A DNA stretch of 19,205 bases from Myxococcales bacterium (GCA_027005175.1 JALTMC010000327.1:1-19205); one strand, 5' to 3'; numbered from the stretch's first letter, positions 5,511-14,932 are shown. The notes: generated from the letters alone by a model not told the origin. Program-made: numbers and translations.

Positions 5511-6602
5511 CTAGGCAACAGCGTCCATGGATTCTATCTCCGCAGAAAGTTCCTCCGAGGGAGTTGCCAGAAGTTGTCTTCCAGCAGCCTTGATATGCTC
5601 GACAATGCCGGATATATCCGCTCCATCAGCAGGAACGGAAAGTACCGTATCACGGCGGCTGAGGCTCTTTTTGTAGCAATGGTCGTAATAATGTTCGAGT
5701 AGGATAGCAAAGCAAGCACTGATTTCTCCCTGCTCCAGGGCGGCGAGAGATTGGTCTGCGTAGGAGTTGCCCAGGCGTTTGCGAATTTTCTCGACAGCCT
5801 CTGCCAGCAATGAGAATTCAAAGTCACCGTAGTCGCGAAGCAATCGCTCCATACGTTTTTTCATAGAGACAACCAGTTCAACCACCGGAGCTGGCCTCAT
5901 TCGCTCCCACAAAGAGTCCGGCACTCTGACTTTACCAATGCGAATGCTTTCACTTTCGATCCAAACAGGTTGGCCCGGAGGAAAGGTTGACCAAGTCCAG
6001 CCGATAAGATTCTCAAACATCTGCTGGGTCGGTTGTGGAGGTTGGCCGTAGGCACCAAAAGCTGAGCCTCTGTGATTGGCCAAGCCTTCAAGATCCAGCA
6101 TCGACTCTCCCGCTTCTGCCAGATGATGTAGAAATTCTGTTTTGCCTGTTCCTGTCATACCACCAAGGATCACAACGGGTTGGTGTGGTTGCTCCCACAA
6201 GCTGCGGATATAAGAGCGAAAGGCTTTGTAGCCACCTTCCAGACGAGAGATCGGTAGTCCAAGATATTGGACCATGTTTGCAAGAATTCCGCTACGCATA
6301 CCACCCCGAGCACAGTAGATCAGGAGAGGCCCATTTTCAGCATGTTTAAGAAGAGTCTCAGCGATCTCTCGCATTCGAGGGCCAACCAACTCCCATCCCA
6401 ACAAGACAGCCTCCTGACGACTCTGTTTCTTGTAGGTGGTGCCGACAGCAGCCCGTTCTTCATCTCGCAACAGAGGGACATTGATCGCGTGAGGGATGTG
6501 TCCTTTGGCAAACTCACCGGGAGAGCGAGCGTCCAAAACAACCCATTCTTCGGTTTTTTGTAAGAAAGTTTCAGGTGGTATCAGATGTTGTGTCGATGTC
6601 AT
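5511..6602 (-). CDS. mnmH: tRNA 2-selenouridine synthase (SelU/YbbB), 363 aa
   Basis: MnmH replaces sulfur by selenium at the 2-thiouridine wobble base of tRNA-Lys, -Glu and -Gln, using selenophosphate; a geranylated intermediate is known. An N-terminal rhodanese domain (residues of about 10-130) carries DARSPGEFAKGHIPHAINVP and the catalytic YCARGGMRSG with Cys97, the same number as in E. coli. It is followed by a P-loop ATPase-like domain with GGMTGTGKTEFL (147-158). The length matches the family. I chose the second of two adjacent ATGs (6602) because AAGGA lies seven bases upstream; 6605 is only four away, and a GTG at 6638 has no site. The gene converges on the lipoprotein gene (45-base gap). 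No selD is in the window. Confidence 0.95.
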   Translation of the reverse strand: MTSTQHLIPPETFLQKTEEWVVLDARSPGEFAKGHIPHAINVPLLRDEERAAVGTTYKKQSRQEAVLLGWELVGPRMREIAETLLKHAENGPLLIYCARGGMRSGILANMVQYLGLPISRLEGGYKAFRSYIRSLWEQPHQPVVILGGMTGTGKTEFLHHLAEAGESMLDLEGLANHRGSAFGAYGQPPQPTQQMFENLIGWTWSTFPPGQPVWIESESIRIGKVRVPDSLWERMRPAPVVELVVSMKKRMERLLRDYGDFEFSLLAEAVEKIRKRLGNSYADQSLAALEQGEISACFAILLEHYYDHCYKKSLSRRDTVLSVPADGADISGIVEHIKAAGRQLLATPSEELSAEIESMDAVA

Positions 6603-6855
6603 CATGGAGTCCTTCATCAATTCTTCAAAAATGGGCACACAAGAACTAGCACGAGAGCGGATAGAACGAAAGGGGAAAGGCCCGTTTCCTCAACCCCCTG
6701 GACAAAGAGAGGACTCCTTTACAAAGCATCATATCCCTCGATCCTGAAATATGATATGTTCCCCGCTTGTTGCCCTGGCATGTCTTTCAAAGCAGCATAC
6801 CAGCCCCCAGAAGAAAAACTGTTTTCATAGCCGACGAATGGAGTGTCTACGTAAG
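6603..6855. promoter_or_regulatory. Divergent promoter region between mnmH and the M16C protease
   Basis: This 253-base gap must hold start signals for both genes, but no strong -35/-10 pair stands out. The clearest structure is an AT-rich inverted repeat, ATCATAT (6728-6734) and ATATGAT (6749-6755), around a 14-base centre. It includes TATGAT, a possible -10 in either direction. It could be a shared operator, but that is weakly supported. Confidence 0.3.
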
Positions 6856-9765
6856 ATGAGTGAACGATTTGAACTGGTTCGGGAAGCGAAGGTAGAAGAG
6901 ATCAACAGCCTGGTCAAAATATACCGACACAAAAAGACCGGCGCTCGGATCATGTCGGTTGAGAATGACGACGAAAATAAGGTCTTTGGAATAACCTTCC
7001 GCACTCCCCCGAAGGACTCGACCGGAATCCCTCATATTATGGAACACTCCGTACTGTGTGGTTCCAAGAAATTCCCTCTCAAAGAGCCATTCATCGAGTT
7101 GGTCAAAGGTTCCTTAAACACCTACCTCAATGCCATGACATACCCGGATAAAACGACATATCCAGTGGCCAGTCAAAATGAGCAGGATCTGTACAACCTT
7201 GCGGATGTATACTTGGACGCTGTGTTCAATCCTCTGATTCCACCCGAGACACTGCACCAAGAAGGCTGGCACTACGAACTCGATAAGATCGATGATCCTT
7301 TAACCATCAAAGGTATCGTGTTTAACGAGATGAAGGGCGTATACTCCAGCCCAGATAGCCTACTCTATCGCTACGTACGCCAGACATTGTTTCCCGAGAA
7401 CACCTATGGCGTCGACTCAGGTGGTGACCCGGATGATATCCCCAACCTGACGTACGAACAGTTTAAATCGTTTCATGAGACCTACTATCATCCGTCCAAT
7501 TCATGGATCTTTTTCTACGGTGATGACAATCCTGAGCGTCGTTTAAAGCTCTTGGAGGAGTACTTGGAACCCTTTGAGGTCCAAGAGGTGGACTCTACGA
7601 TAGCACTACAATCCAAGCTGACCAAGCCACAAGCACACACCTTCTACTACGATTGTGAAGAAGAAGGAGATGATGCCAAAAAGACTATGCTGACCCTAAC
7701 TTGGCTTCTCCCAGAGGCCACCCCCGAACTCGAAATGGGGCTGAGTCTGCTATCGTATATGCTTGTCAGTACGCCAGCTTCTCCCCTGCGCAAGACTCTG
7801 ATCGACTCAGGCCTGGGTGAAGAGTTGACAGGTGGCGGTTTGTCCAGCTACCTGCGACAGATGACATTCTCTGTAGGCCTCAAAGGCATCGCAGCCAAAG
7901 ACGCAGACAAGGTGGAAAAGCTCATCTTCGAGACCATGAAAAAGATCGCCGACGAAGGGTTCACCCAGGAGCTTTTGGAGGCAGCCCTCAACACCGTCGA
8001 GTTTAGCCTACGTGAGAACAACACAGGCTCCTATCCTCGCGGCTTGGCATTAATGCTCGACACACTTAGCTGTTGGCTACATGACAGAGATCCCATCGAA
8101 GCGATGTCGTATGAATCACACCTCAAGTATGTCAAAACACAACTTGAGCAGAACAGTCGCTGGCTGCTTGACTTACTCCAAGAGCACCTGCTCAACAACT
8201 CCCACCGAGTTCGTATCACCCTGGAGCCCAAGAAAGGTCTGCGTCAAACAGCAGAGCAGGCAGAGCGGCTGCGACTGGACACGATCCAGGCCGCCCTCAC
8301 AGAGAGTGAAAAACAAGCCATTGTCGAGAATACAGCCTCTCTGAAGTTGGCTCAAGAGACTCCCGATCCACCGGAGTTATTGGCCCAGCTTCCCATGCTC
8401 AAGTTAGAGGATATGGAGCCCAAGAACAAAGAACTTCCCATCGACGTCAGTCCGCTGGAAGGCTCCGAGATCCTGTATCACGATATATTCACCAATGGTA
8501 TTCTCTACCTGGATGTTGGCTTTGACCTGCACAGCCTTCCCCAAGAGTGGATTCCCTATATGCCCCTCTTTGGTCGAGCGTTGGTGGAGATCGGCACACA
8601 GACAGAAGACGATGTGACATTGGCCCAACGCATCCGTCGCAAAACAGGCGGAGTATCAGCCTCCACCTTTAATATGTCCAAGAGCGGAGACCCACAAGGA
8701 ATCGCCAAATTTATCTTGCGAGGTAAGTCCACAACAGGTCAAACCCAAGATATGCTCGCGATCTTTAAAGATCTCTTATTGACCGTCAATTTTGACAACA
8801 AAGATCGATTCCGCCAGATGGTACTGCGCTCCAAAGCCAACCGAGAAGCAGGCTTGATTCCAGGTGGTCACGGTATCGTCAATACCCGCTTGCGCTCTCA
8901 CTTTGACACATCGAGTTGGTTGTCGGAACAAACCGGTGGTCTGGAGCAGCTCTTTTTTCTACGCCGCTTGGCGGAGCAGGTTGAAAACGATTGGCCCTCT
9001 GTTCTTCATTGTCTCGAAGGGATCCGCGATTGCCTTGTCAATCGCAATCACATGTTCTGCAATGTCACTCTTGATCGCGAGAACTGGAAGCAGTCCTCCC
9101 CTCAACTTCAAGACTGGATTCAGACCCTCCCCGCCAAGGAAGTCGTACATCAAACGTGGACCCCTCAACCCCTCCCCAGCCACGAGGGACTGACACTCTC
9201 CGCACAAGTCAACTATGTGGGGAAAGGCACGAATCTATTTGACCATGGCTACCAATACCACGCTTCTGTGGCCGTAATCACCAACCATCTGCGCACAACT
9301 TGGCTTTGGGATAAAGTCCGAATGCAGGGTGGTGCCTACGGCGGTATGTGTGGGTTCAACAAACGAAGTGGTGTCTTCGCATTCTTGTCTTACCGTGACC
9401 CCAATCTCGTCAACACCCTCGACGCTTACGACAAAGCAGGAGATTTCCTCCGCCGACTCGACATCGACCACGAAGAACTATCACGCAGTATTATCGGCAC
9501 CATCGGAGACATCGATAGCTACCAACTCCCCGACGCCAAAGGCCGCACCTCCATGGTCCGTCACCTCCTCGGCGAAACAGCCGAACAGCGACAGAAAGTC
9601 CGTGACGAAATCCTCAACACCAACATCCAAGACTTTCACAACTTTGCCGACGCCCTCGACAACGTTCGTGACCACGGTCACGTCGTTGTCCTTGGCTCCG
9701 AAGAAGCCCTCACAGAAGCCAACCAAACCCTCTCCCCCCAACTCCCACTCACCAAAGTACAATAG
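6856..9765 (+). CDS. M16C (PreP/presequence-protease-type) zinc metallopeptidase, 969 aa
   Basis: This is an insulinase-clan protease that encloses and cuts peptides of roughly 10-65 residues in a two-half chamber. The inverted zinc motif HIMEH is at residues 60-64 (His60, His64, catalytic Glu63). The distal ligand is Glu158 in FNEMKGVYS, the spacing seen in PreP. Flanking PreP signatures are EHSVLCGSKKFPLKEPF, LNAMTYPDKTTYPVAS and the C-terminal GGAYGGMCGFNKRSGVFAFLSYRDPN stretch with the substrate-binding Arg/Tyr. The length is typical. I chose the start MSERFELVREAKVEEIN because homologues begin this way and GGAG lies 12 bases upstream; ATG at 6838 would add six residues. No signal peptide is visible, so a cytoplasmic peptide-degrading role is likely. 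It converges on the M1 gene. Confidence 0.94.
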   Translation: MSERFELVREAKVEEINSLVKIYRHKKTGARIMSVENDDENKVFGITFRTPPKDSTGIPHIMEHSVLCGSKKFPLKEPFIELVKGSLNTYLNAMTYPDKTTYPVASQNEQDLYNLADVYLDAVFNPLIPPETLHQEGWHYELDKIDDPLTIKGIVFNEMKGVYSSPDSLLYRYVRQTLFPENTYGVDSGGDPDDIPNLTYEQFKSFHETYYHPSNSWIFFYGDDNPERRLKLLEEYLEPFEVQEVDSTIALQSKLTKPQAHTFYYDCEEEGDDAKKTMLTLTWLLPEATPELEMGLSLLSYMLVSTPASPLRKTLIDSGLGEELTGGGLSSYLRQMTFSVGLKGIAAKDADKVEKLIFETMKKIADEGFTQELLEAALNTVEFSLRENNTGSYPRGLALMLDTLSCWLHDRDPIEAMSYESHLKYVKTQLEQNSRWLLDLLQEHLLNNSHRVRITLEPKKGLRQTAEQAERLRLDTIQAALTESEKQAIVENTASLKLAQETPDPPELLAQLPMLKLEDMEPKNKELPIDVSPLEGSEILYHDIFTNGILYLDVGFDLHSLPQEWIPYMPLFGRALVEIGTQTEDDVTLAQRIRRKTGGVSASTFNMSKSGDPQGIAKFILRGKSTTGQTQDMLAIFKDLLLTVNFDNKDRFRQMVLRSKANREAGLIPGGHGIVNTRLRSHFDTSSWLSEQTGGLEQLFFLRRLAEQVENDWPSVLHCLEGIRDCLVNRNHMFCNVTLDRENWKQSSPQLQDWIQTLPAKEVVHQTWTPQPLPSHEGLTLSAQVNYVGKGTNLFDHGYQYHASVAVITNHLRTTWLWDKVRMQGGAYGGMCGFNKRSGVFAFLSYRDPNLVNTLDAYDKAGDFLRRLDIDHEELSRSIIGTIGDIDSYQLPDAKGRTSMVRHLLGETAEQRQKVRDEILNTNIQDFHNFADALDNVRDHGHVVVLGSEEALTEANQTLSPQLPLTKVQ

Positions 9766-9792
9766 AATGCCCCCCCACTCGAACCAGCCTCC

Positions 9793-9982
9793 TTACTTTG
9801 TTTTCAGGATGACTCGAACCCTTTCGTAAAATCCATAGGAATGGGAACCGCTCCACAACTTACTTTGTTTTCAGGATGGCTCGAACCCTTTCATGAAACC
9901 CTGCCGCTACGCAATTTACTTTGTTTTCAGGATGGCTCGAATCCTTTCGTGAAGTCCGTAGGGATTGGTGCCGCTACGCAAC
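9793..9982. repeat. Three tandem copies of the M1 peptidase gene's 3' end
   Basis: Copies start at 9793 (67 bp), 9860 (56 bp) and 9916 (67 bp, the real gene end). All begin TTACTTTGTTTTCAGGATG, the reverse of ...HPENK-V or, in the gene's frame, RAILKTK-stop. The first differs from the genuine end at about 11 positions. The second has a deletion of about 11 bases. Read in the gene's frame the extra copies still encode FYERVRVILKTK-stop and FHERVRAILKTK-stop, so frame and stop are preserved. They lie outside the gene and have no start signals. Confidence 0.95.
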
Positions 9983-11994
9983 AGAGACTTAAAGATCTTC
10001 TTGGCTTGTTTGTTTCGACCCTGCTTATAGAGCAGGGATGCCTCCCGAAATCGCGCCCACAAAGGAACCCAGTTTGGGGTGCGAGAAGAGAGCTTTGCAC
10101 GAGCTGCACGATGATACAATTTAATCGCTTTGCCCCATCTGCGGCGGGTCTCAAACAAACGTCCCCAACTGTAGAGAGCATGCCCATGCTCTGGATAAGC
10201 ACCCACCAACTGTCGAAAAAGTTTGGAAGCTCTTTGCCAACGTTTGTCTTTTCGCAAAGCATTGGCTTTGCGCAAAGTGCTACGCCAACGAAACCCATGC
10301 AACATGATATTGTCAGGGTTGTATTGAATCCGTCGGATCTTCCGAGAGTGTGTCCATACAAAGCGACGAGAACTTCCTGCAGGAACTCGAATCCAGAGGT
10401 CGTAAAACTTGCGATAGTCCCAAACACGCGCATGTGCCATGCCATCCACAGGACCTCGGTTGCGAAACTCCAAGATCACTTTGTAGCCTTTTTTGCCTTT
10501 CTTCAGCAGTGATTGTTGAAGAGAGATCACAGGCAGACCACTGCGATGAATCCAGTGCTTGAAAAAAGGCTTTAGAGACCGTCTGGCAGCTTTCTCTAGA
10601 GAGCGACGTAAGCCTCGAACATTTGCATATTTCCCTCGGTATTTCTGAAAAAAGTATCGCAAACCACGATCGACCACAGGTCGTGTAAGCAACCGCTCCA
10701 ACTCGAAGAAGACCAGGGCTCCTTTGGTATATGCGGTGCGTTGAGCCATCTGTGCCAGGCCACCGGGCTCCAACAAGTGCCCTGAGCCGCTTCCATCGAG
10801 AAAGTACTGAATGTGGCGACGAATCGCCGTAATCTCAGCAGCCTTACCATACAACTCTCCCAAGGCACGAATGGAAGCGTAGTTGGCCAGACCTTCGTTC
10901 ATCCAAATCGAGCCTCGCCCAACTCCAGTGACAGCATTGCCCCACCACGTATGTGCCATCTCATGCAACAAGACCTGACGTTTCGAGAACAACCGATCAA
11001 TGCCTTTGTGCAGTCTGCCGCTGAAAAAATCTTCACGTCGATCCAAGAGCAATGTAAAGGGATACCCTCGGGCACCAGAACCACCAAACGAGATTAGCTG
11101 CCATGTAATGCGAGGGTGCCGAGACTTCTTACCATTCTTTTTAATGGGTGCAGGTCCTCTTGGATCACCCCATAAATTTCGATAGAAGTGTTCCGCTCGC
11201 TCAATCATTTTACCCAATGAATTCAAATGGCGACGACTATCATGACGATGCAAATAAAATCGAACCTGCATCGCACGACTGTAGATATACCGATAGGTGG
11301 AATACTTCCCTGAAGTAAAAAAGAGCGCTGCTTCCTTGATCGGAGAAGAACCAAAAACATAACGTTTGCGCCCTTTCTTAGCCCGCTCTGTTCGCAACAG
11401 AGGTCCTGCTGAAACAGCTCTTTCATGTGAAGGTACCTCCAATGTTAACTGATACTTCCAGCGATGACCACGCAGCAACTGACCCGACAAAGGATCAGCA
11501 AAGGGCCGTAAACTCGGATACCAACCGTAAAGAAAGTAGCTATCCCCAGGCTTGAGTTGACAAAAGATCCCTCGAAAAAGATAGTTTTTGCTACTGTCAA
11601 AGATTATAGAATAATGCAGACGAACCTTCGTTGTTTGGCCGGGCTTCTTGGGAAAAAAAAGAGTTACATTCTCCAACCGACGAACAAACTTGATCGTTTG
11701 CCAACGCAAACCACGCAAGAACTCGACTTTCTTTAAACGAATCAGTTGGGGAAGATACAAACGCAGTTGTTGTGGAATCCGTGGACCTTCCAGATCCAAC
11801 TGTGCCACCACATTTAAGAGATGCTTTCGAGGCCACAACGCCACCGAGAAGTCTGCATTTTCGATTTGGACATCCCCCTTTTTGGCATACAAGGATGGAC
11901 CCGCATAGACCGATGTTACCATCAGGCCCAAGCCCAACAACACCACAAAGAAACACCAACCTCTCTTCCAAAACAAGCTTCGCACAAAAAGCAT
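9916..11994 (-). CDS. Secreted M1-family zinc aminopeptidase with C-terminal TPRs, 692 aa
   Basis: The start at 11994 (MLFVRSLFWKRGWCFFVVLL) gives a classical signal peptide with probable cleavage after Ala31 (SVYA|GP). GAGG lies eight bases upstream. The gluzincin motif HEMAHTWWG is at 344-352 (ligands His344 and His348, catalytic Glu345), with the third ligand Glu367 in WMNEGLANY, exactly the HExxH-x18-E spacing of family M1. AYTKGALVF supplies the likely transition-state Tyr. A clear GAMEN exopeptidase motif is not visible; the corresponding stretch reads FGGSGARGYPF, so it could be an atypical member. Residues of about 575-690 form TPR-like helical pairs (RWQRASKLFRQLVGAYPEHG, RWGKAIKLYHRAA). 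It is probably periplasmic or secreted. The gene's last 67 bases are repeated twice downstream. Confidence 0.9.
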   Translation of the reverse strand: MLFVRSLFWKRGWCFFVVLLGLGLMVTSVYAGPSLYAKKGDVQIENADFSVALWPRKHLLNVVAQLDLEGPRIPQQLRLYLPQLIRLKKVEFLRGLRWQTIKFVRRLENVTLFFPKKPGQTTKVRLHYSIIFDSSKNYLFRGIFCQLKPGDSYFLYGWYPSLRPFADPLSGQLLRGHRWKYQLTLEVPSHERAVSAGPLLRTERAKKGRKRYVFGSSPIKEAALFFTSGKYSTYRYIYSRAMQVRFYLHRHDSRRHLNSLGKMIERAEHFYRNLWGDPRGPAPIKKNGKKSRHPRITWQLISFGGSGARGYPFTLLLDRREDFFSGRLHKGIDRLFSKRQVLLHEMAHTWWGNAVTGVGRGSIWMNEGLANYASIRALGELYGKAAEITAIRRHIQYFLDGSGSGHLLEPGGLAQMAQRTAYTKGALVFFELERLLTRPVVDRGLRYFFQKYRGKYANVRGLRRSLEKAARRSLKPFFKHWIHRSGLPVISLQQSLLKKGKKGYKVILEFRNRGPVDGMAHARVWDYRKFYDLWIRVPAGSSRRFVWTHSRKIRRIQYNPDNIMLHGFRWRSTLRKANALRKDKRWQRASKLFRQLVGAYPEHGHALYSWGRLFETRRRWGKAIKLYHRAARAKLSSRTPNWVPLWARFREASLLYKQGRNKQAKKIFKSLLRSGTNPYGLHERIRAILKTK

Positions 11995-12070
11995 CCTTCT
12001 ATCCTCTTTCGAGAACCATTCATGTTGTATCGTACAGGGCTCAAGCCTACAGACCTGTCCAGAAACACCA

Positions 12071-12099
12071 TATATACAGGAATTGGTACTCACTGAGAA
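12071..12099 (-). promoter_or_regulatory. Possible promoter of the M1 peptidase gene
   Basis: On the minus strand TTCTCA (12094-12099), a 17-base spacer and TATATA (12071-12076) resemble a sigma70 promoter in the 142-base gap after the diguanylate cyclase gene. The leader would be about 70 bases. It is a moderate match, and read-through from upstream is the alternative. Confidence 0.35.
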
Positions 12100-12136
12100 T
12101 ATGCCAGAAACAGAAACATGAAGCAGGGAAGTGATT

Positions 12137-14845
12137 TTAATTTTCGGGATTTTTGTCACGTTTGTGGGGGTGAGGAGCGGAGGGAGGTTCTTCGAGGCCA
12201 TCGACGGGAAGATGGGGGAGATAGCCTTCTGGGTGGTGTGGGCTGGGTGTATCGAGAGGTGACGGTTCCATATGGGGTAAAGAATCGGATGGTAAGAGTT
12301 CCATATGTTCGGGTAAACATGCTGTGGAATCATGTTCTCCCGAAGAACCTGTTTGTTTACGAGCATCCTCTGGTTGACGAAAGTGAGTTTCAGGCTCGGC
12401 GTCGGGATGCACAGATTCTTCCGATTCAGAGCCGGGGTAAGGTGGTTCTTCGGGCAGACCTGTAAGGTCGGATGCTGCTTGGATAGCGTCCACATCAGGA
12501 ATTCCGACAAGATCTTTTTGGGAGGGAGTTCTGTTGCTTTGAACCACAGCTTCCAGGATCCCTGAGACAGAGACGGGCTCACGTCCTATCTTCTCTGCTT
12601 CCAAGAGGGAGAGGTGGTCCAGGACACCAGGATTCTGCTGTTGTCCTTGAGGCACAGGAGCAGAAGAAGCCCAACCCCAACCTGGGGGAGGTTGGGTCAT
12701 TAAGTCAGCCACACTGGGTGTGGCCTGGTGTGCAGAGCCGCTGTCAGGAGAGGAGTGCAACATGGCACGATGCCCACCACGTTGCTTTGCTTGCAGACAA
12801 GCGTCTTCTGCGCCCAACAACAAGCTGCTAAGCTCCGTTGAGCTATCAGGGAATGACGCCACACCCACAGACAGTGTGATCGAGAAGATCTCTGGATTGT
12901 CGCCTTCCGAACAAAACTCTTTCTGTGAGATCCGAGAGATTAAGCGATCGGCGGCACGAAGGGCATTGGAGCGGGATGTTTCATCGAGGACCAGTATAAA
13001 TTCATCACCACCATATCGTGCGACCATATCGATATCGCGAGCCATTTTTTGCACGGATCGGGCAACCTGAATCAAAACACGATCCCCTGTAACATAGCCA
13101 AAGCGTGCGTTCAATTCTTGAAAATGGTCGATATCAATCATCAACACGGACATTCGCTTGTTGTATTCTGTAGCCGTCTCAAACCGCTTTTGCAGTGTCT
13201 CCATCAACGAGCGATGATTTGGAAGTTGGGTCAAGCTGTCCAGCTCAGAGAGTTCTTCCCGGTACTTTTGATGTCCAGTGTTATCGAGCAATGCGGCTAG
13301 ATGATGAGCCATGGTACCAAGGTTTTTCTCTCGCTCAAGATCGGTAAACATCTGAGGGTCGCGAGAGGCCATCACCAGACAACCTTTGGCCTCGTCACGA
13401 ATCCGTAAAGGTACGATGGAAAGACTGGCATATTCAGGAAGAACGGGGTCCTCTGTAGCCAGAAGAGGCGCAGCAGAACGCAAGATACCTTTCTCAGGCA
13501 AGGGACAACCATGCTTTAAGGACAAAGCCAGCAGGCTACCCTCCACAGGAAATGTTTGTTGAATTAATCCGGCTGCCTCCTCGGTAGTCGCGAGGACAGT
13601 GTGTGTTTTTTCAAATGGGTCATAACGAGAGATGAGGCCCCAGTCAAAGGGAGCAAACTTATGCGCCTGCTCCAAAGCGATATGCCCTAGCTCCGCTTCA
13701 GAATAGGCATGATTGAGCTTTTGTCCTGCCTCATAGAGATGCATCAGGCTTTGTGGTTCATGTCGGGAGTCCAGGAACGATCGCTGACTCTCTAGCGCGC
13801 TGCCAAAGATAATGGAGACCGCCTCCATCATCGACTCCTCTCTGGCAGAAAACGGTGTGCGGTGGATACGATCGGCGCACAAAACCCCTCGCACCTTGTT
13901 GTTTTGACGCAAAGGGACAGCCATCCAGGCACGAACAGAGACACTGCGGCCATAATATGGCAGATGAATCCCAGAATCACCGGAGCGAGAGATCCTGACA
14001 GCGTCCTCGCGCTGAAAGAGACTGGCCGGTGCTCCAGACTGCAACGAGAAGGGTCCCAGCTCAAAGTCATCGGTTTGCGTGTCGATGTGCATGACTTCAT
14101 AGGTTTGGTCAGCCTCATCAATCCACAGCAGAGCACAGCCATGAGCAGACAAACCTTCGCGAAGCAGAGAGAATAAGATTTGACGTTCGGAGTCGAGAGA
14201 CTGAATAGAGGCGGAGGTCAAGCCCACGCTAGGCTGGCTCTCCTCCAGTAGAGAAGCACGCTCCGACATATCGCCATAATTGTGCTTGCGGTTGCGCAAT
14301 CGACGCATATCCCACAGCAAGCCATGCAAATAAATATGATGTGACCCGGCAAACAATCCGAGAAAGCCGATATGCAAAGCACCTCGTCCAATCGCGTTTG
14401 GATGGTAACCTAGGCTAGCAACCACCGCTGCAACTTCCAAGAACAAGGCATATCCGAACCAATACGCACCTTGACGTGCTGTTCCAACGCTGGCCAAAAA
14501 AGCCACAGCGAGGTAAAACATGGGATAAAAAGCAGAGTACAATCCACCAGTGAGGCGTAACATCAGAGCGCAGCCCCCCAACAGGGCAAAACCCAGCCCC
14601 AACCACGACATATAGGAACGCTCTCCATGGCTCTCCAAGGCCCAATAGCGAACAACACCTCGATACATTTCCCAGACCAACCACACAAGAATCATGCCAG
14701 TGATAGGCAAGACCCACTGTAAGGCCAACTGGCTTTGGTGATCAAACATCCCCCAAGCGATCATCAACCACAGGGTCAGGGCTGCTCCCCACGAGAGCAG
14801 GGGGTGTTGAACAGCATGCCTCATGGAGGAGAGATAAGCGGACAT
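12137..14845 (-). CDS. Membrane-bound GAF-GAF-GGDEF diguanylate cyclase, 902 aa
   Basis: This protein makes cyclic di-GMP from two GTP. Six hydrophobic spans fill residues of about 15-175. Two GAF-like sensory domains follow (about 200-365 and 375-530), then a GGDEF domain from 535 to about 697 with DSLTQLPNHRSL, DIDHFQELN and an intact active site GGDEF (612-616). The inhibitory site RDID (603-606) sits exactly five residues ahead, so product feedback is expected. Residues of about 698-902 form a Pro/Ser/Glu/His-rich disordered tail with no known domain and no EAL or HD-GYP. The ATG at 14845 has GGAG five bases upstream. It lies 87 bases after the FtsB-like gene on the same strand and is probably cotranscribed. 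Enzymatic activity is very likely; the signal sensed is unknown. Confidence 0.94.
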   Translation of the reverse strand: MSAYLSSMRHAVQHPLLSWGAALTLWLMIAWGMFDHQSQLALQWVLPITGMILVWLVWEMYRGVVRYWALESHGERSYMSWLGLGFALLGGCALMLRLTGGLYSAFYPMFYLAVAFLASVGTARQGAYWFGYALFLEVAAVVASLGYHPNAIGRGALHIGFLGLFAGSHHIYLHGLLWDMRRLRNRKHNYGDMSERASLLEESQPSVGLTSASIQSLDSERQILFSLLREGLSAHGCALLWIDEADQTYEVMHIDTQTDDFELGPFSLQSGAPASLFQREDAVRISRSGDSGIHLPYYGRSVSVRAWMAVPLRQNNKVRGVLCADRIHRTPFSAREESMMEAVSIIFGSALESQRSFLDSRHEPQSLMHLYEAGQKLNHAYSEAELGHIALEQAHKFAPFDWGLISRYDPFEKTHTVLATTEEAAGLIQQTFPVEGSLLALSLKHGCPLPEKGILRSAAPLLATEDPVLPEYASLSIVPLRIRDEAKGCLVMASRDPQMFTDLEREKNLGTMAHHLAALLDNTGHQKYREELSELDSLTQLPNHRSLMETLQKRFETATEYNKRMSVLMIDIDHFQELNARFGYVTGDRVLIQVARSVQKMARDIDMVARYGGDEFILVLDETSRSNALRAADRLISRISQKEFCSEGDNPEIFSITLSVGVASFPDSSTELSSLLLGAEDACLQAKQRGGHRAMLHSSPDSGSAHQATPSVADLMTQPPPGWGWASSAPVPQGQQQNPGVLDHLSLLEAEKIGREPVSVSGILEAVVQSNRTPSQKDLVGIPDVDAIQAASDLTGLPEEPPYPGSESEESVHPDAEPETHFRQPEDARKQTGSSGEHDSTACLPEHMELLPSDSLPHMEPSPLDTPSPHHPEGYLPHLPVDGLEEPPSAPHPHKRDKNPEN

Positions 14846-14893
14846 GGCCTCTCCGATACTATGAAAAGTAACAACAACTCAGGTTGTCGAAAT

Positions 14894-14918
14894 GAGAAAG
14901 AAAACAATCTGGTGATTG
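14894..14918 (-). terminator. Weak intrinsic terminator or attenuator after the FtsB-like gene
   Basis: On the minus strand CAATC-ACCA-GATTG is a 5-bp stem, 14 bases after the stop, followed by TTTTCTTTCT. A longer alternative pairing, GGTTG with CAACC (14882-14926), encloses it. The stem is short, so it may only reduce transcription into the cyclase gene. Confidence 0.3.
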
Positions 14919-14932
14919 GGGCAACCTCTCTA

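Noticed and set aside
12118-12465. 115-codon plus-strand frame over the cyclase tail
   Set aside because: Shadow of the disordered tail of the diguanylate cyclase; no start signal and no recognisable protein.
11995-12582. N-terminal extension of the M1 peptidase by 196 codons
   Set aside because: It would place a clear signal peptide in the protein interior and overlap the cyclase gene; the start at 11994 has a ribosome-binding site.
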